Assembly: GCF_003660165.1 (NCBI RefSeq)
Contig: NZ_CP032828.1
Coordinates: 620,001-684,000 of the forward strand
DNA length: 64,000 nucleotides
Direction of reading: 5' to 3'
DNA from: Sphingomonas paeninsulae
GTDB taxonomy: Bacteria; Pseudomonadota; Alphaproteobacteria; Sphingomonadales; Sphingomonadaceae
A program made the translations under genes and the position numbers. Under the pieces are notes generated by a model. The model made no database searches and had not been told where the DNA came from. It was given only the letters and a program-made list of their open reading frames with translations. Of the stretch, positions 63,565 through 64,000 are shown piece after piece. Every line of letters starts with the position of its first letter. Position 1 is the first letter of the stretch.

Positions 63565-64000
63565 ATGATCAAGAAAGCTTCAACACGCGATCGCATTCTC
63601 GACGCAGCGACCGCTTCGTTCTGGAAGCAAGGTTACCACGCCGTTTCGGTGGATGTGATTTGTGCTGCCGCAGGCGTTCAAAAAGGGAGCTTCTATCACG
63701 CATTTCCTTCAAAAGCGGATCTGCTGCTCACGGCATTGGTTAGAGTAAGGGATGCAGATCGTAGCGAAATCGAGCGCATATATGCTACCGACGAGCCCAT
63801 CATGGATAAATTTCATAAGCATATGGAATGGTTTGGCGCAGCGCAGCGCCGGTTAAAGGCAAAATACGGTTTTGTGCCCGGAACTTTTAATATGGTTCTG
63901 GATATCAATGTTCCTGCCTCGGTTCTGGAAACCGTGCGTGCTGGGCACGCGACACATCTACAGCTGGTAGAAGACACTATCAGCGAAATCCTGGTGGCCA
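63565..64000 (+). CDS. TetR-family regulator (3' end beyond window)
   Basis: Open frame from ATG 63565 to the window edge, 145 codons. HTH domain at the start (TRDRILDAATASFWKQGYHA, then VSVDVICAAAGVQKGSFYHA, FPSKADLLL), followed by the helical ligand domain. Stop codon lies outside the window. Divergent from the DUF7064-like gene across 170 bases, the normal arrangement for a local repressor. Confidence 0.9.
   Translation, partial: MIKKASTRDRILDAATASFWKQGYHAVSVDVICAAAGVQKGSFYHAFPSKADLLLTALVRVRDADRSEIERIYATDEPIMDKFHKHMEWFGAAQRRLKAKYGFVPGTFNMVLDINVPASVLETVRAGHATHLQLVEDTISEILVA

Noticed and set aside
1-64000. CRISPR array, rRNA operon or complete tRNA gene
   Set aside because: No regularly spaced direct repeats, no rRNA-like conserved sequence and no full cloverleaf were seen by eye on either strand.

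Overview
The window looks like chromosomal DNA of a sphingomonad-type alphaproteobacterium (inferred from protein style). Indicators are two large TonB-dependent receptors with alanine-rich signal peptides, a DUF736 protein, DUF3761 and CRD-repeat secreted proteins, a KdpDE pair, GTG/TTG starts, many four-base ATGA stop/start overlaps and high GC codon use.

Layout. (1) 1-6067: a compact flagellar operon, fliL(partial)-fliM-fliN-fliO-fliP-fliQ-fliR-flhB-small ORF-fliD-fliS, encoding C-ring parts, the export gate and filament cap/chaperone genes. Several members are unusual: FliM lacks the N-terminal CheY-binding helix, FliO has no membrane helix, FlhB has NPTS instead of NPTH, and FliD lacks its middle domains. 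(2) 6250-13945: a regulatory and envelope segment with a membrane-anchored LuxR-type regulator and overlapping small membrane protein, a DUF11-like secreted protein, KdpE/KdpD-like kinase genes, a Pal-like and a MliC-like lipoprotein, and a Na+/H+ antiporter whose C-terminus is replaced by the last ~60 residues of a TonB-dependent receptor. (3) 14000-54896: a ~41 kb catabolic island built around CoA chemistry. It has two acyl-CoA synthetases, class III CoA-transferases (one a double-length fusion), MaoC-like and crotonase-type hydratases, a FadB-like bifunctional protein, two acyl-CoA dehydrogenases, several SDRs including a type II 3-hydroxyacyl-CoA dehydrogenase, aldehyde and hydroxyisobutyrate-type dehydrogenases, two amidohydrolases, two VOC proteins, SnoaL, sulfotransferase, metallo-hydrolase, nitroreductase and nitronate-monooxygenase-like enzymes. 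Three TetR regulators, one TonB receptor and two MFS transporters serve it. No thiolase, Rieske oxygenase or P450 was recognised, so the substrate cannot be named; the set fits import of a hydrophobic carboxylic or cyclic compound, CoA activation and beta-oxidation-like shortening. (4) 54998-56320: an 821 bp IS5-family element flanked by CTAG, next to a truncated alpha/beta hydrolase. (5) 56716-58044: a patch of small secreted cysteine-containing proteins, one with an in-frame amber codon. (6) 58387-64000: a second TonB receptor, a NAD-dependent epimerase-like gene, a DUF7064-like gene and a partial TetR gene, which may be the edge of another catabolic locus.

Data quality matters here. At least eight genes (fliD, pal, the mliC-like gene, the DUF736 gene, one VOC gene, a TIGR03084 gene, one MFS gene and one SDR) are broken by frameshifts, and each break is repaired by adding one G to a plus-strand G run (two Gs in the DUF736 gene). 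This points to systematic homopolymer under-calling rather than eight independent pseudogenes. The FliD internal deletion, the antiporter/TonB fusion, the DUF3761 amber codon and the hydrolase truncation are not explained that way.

The best regulatory signals are a TetR-type palindrome present both in front of a tetR gene and in the nitroreductase/nitronate-monooxygenase divergent promoter, and a perfect 12-bp inverted repeat that covers the ribosome binding site and start codon of a DsbA/FrnE-like gene.
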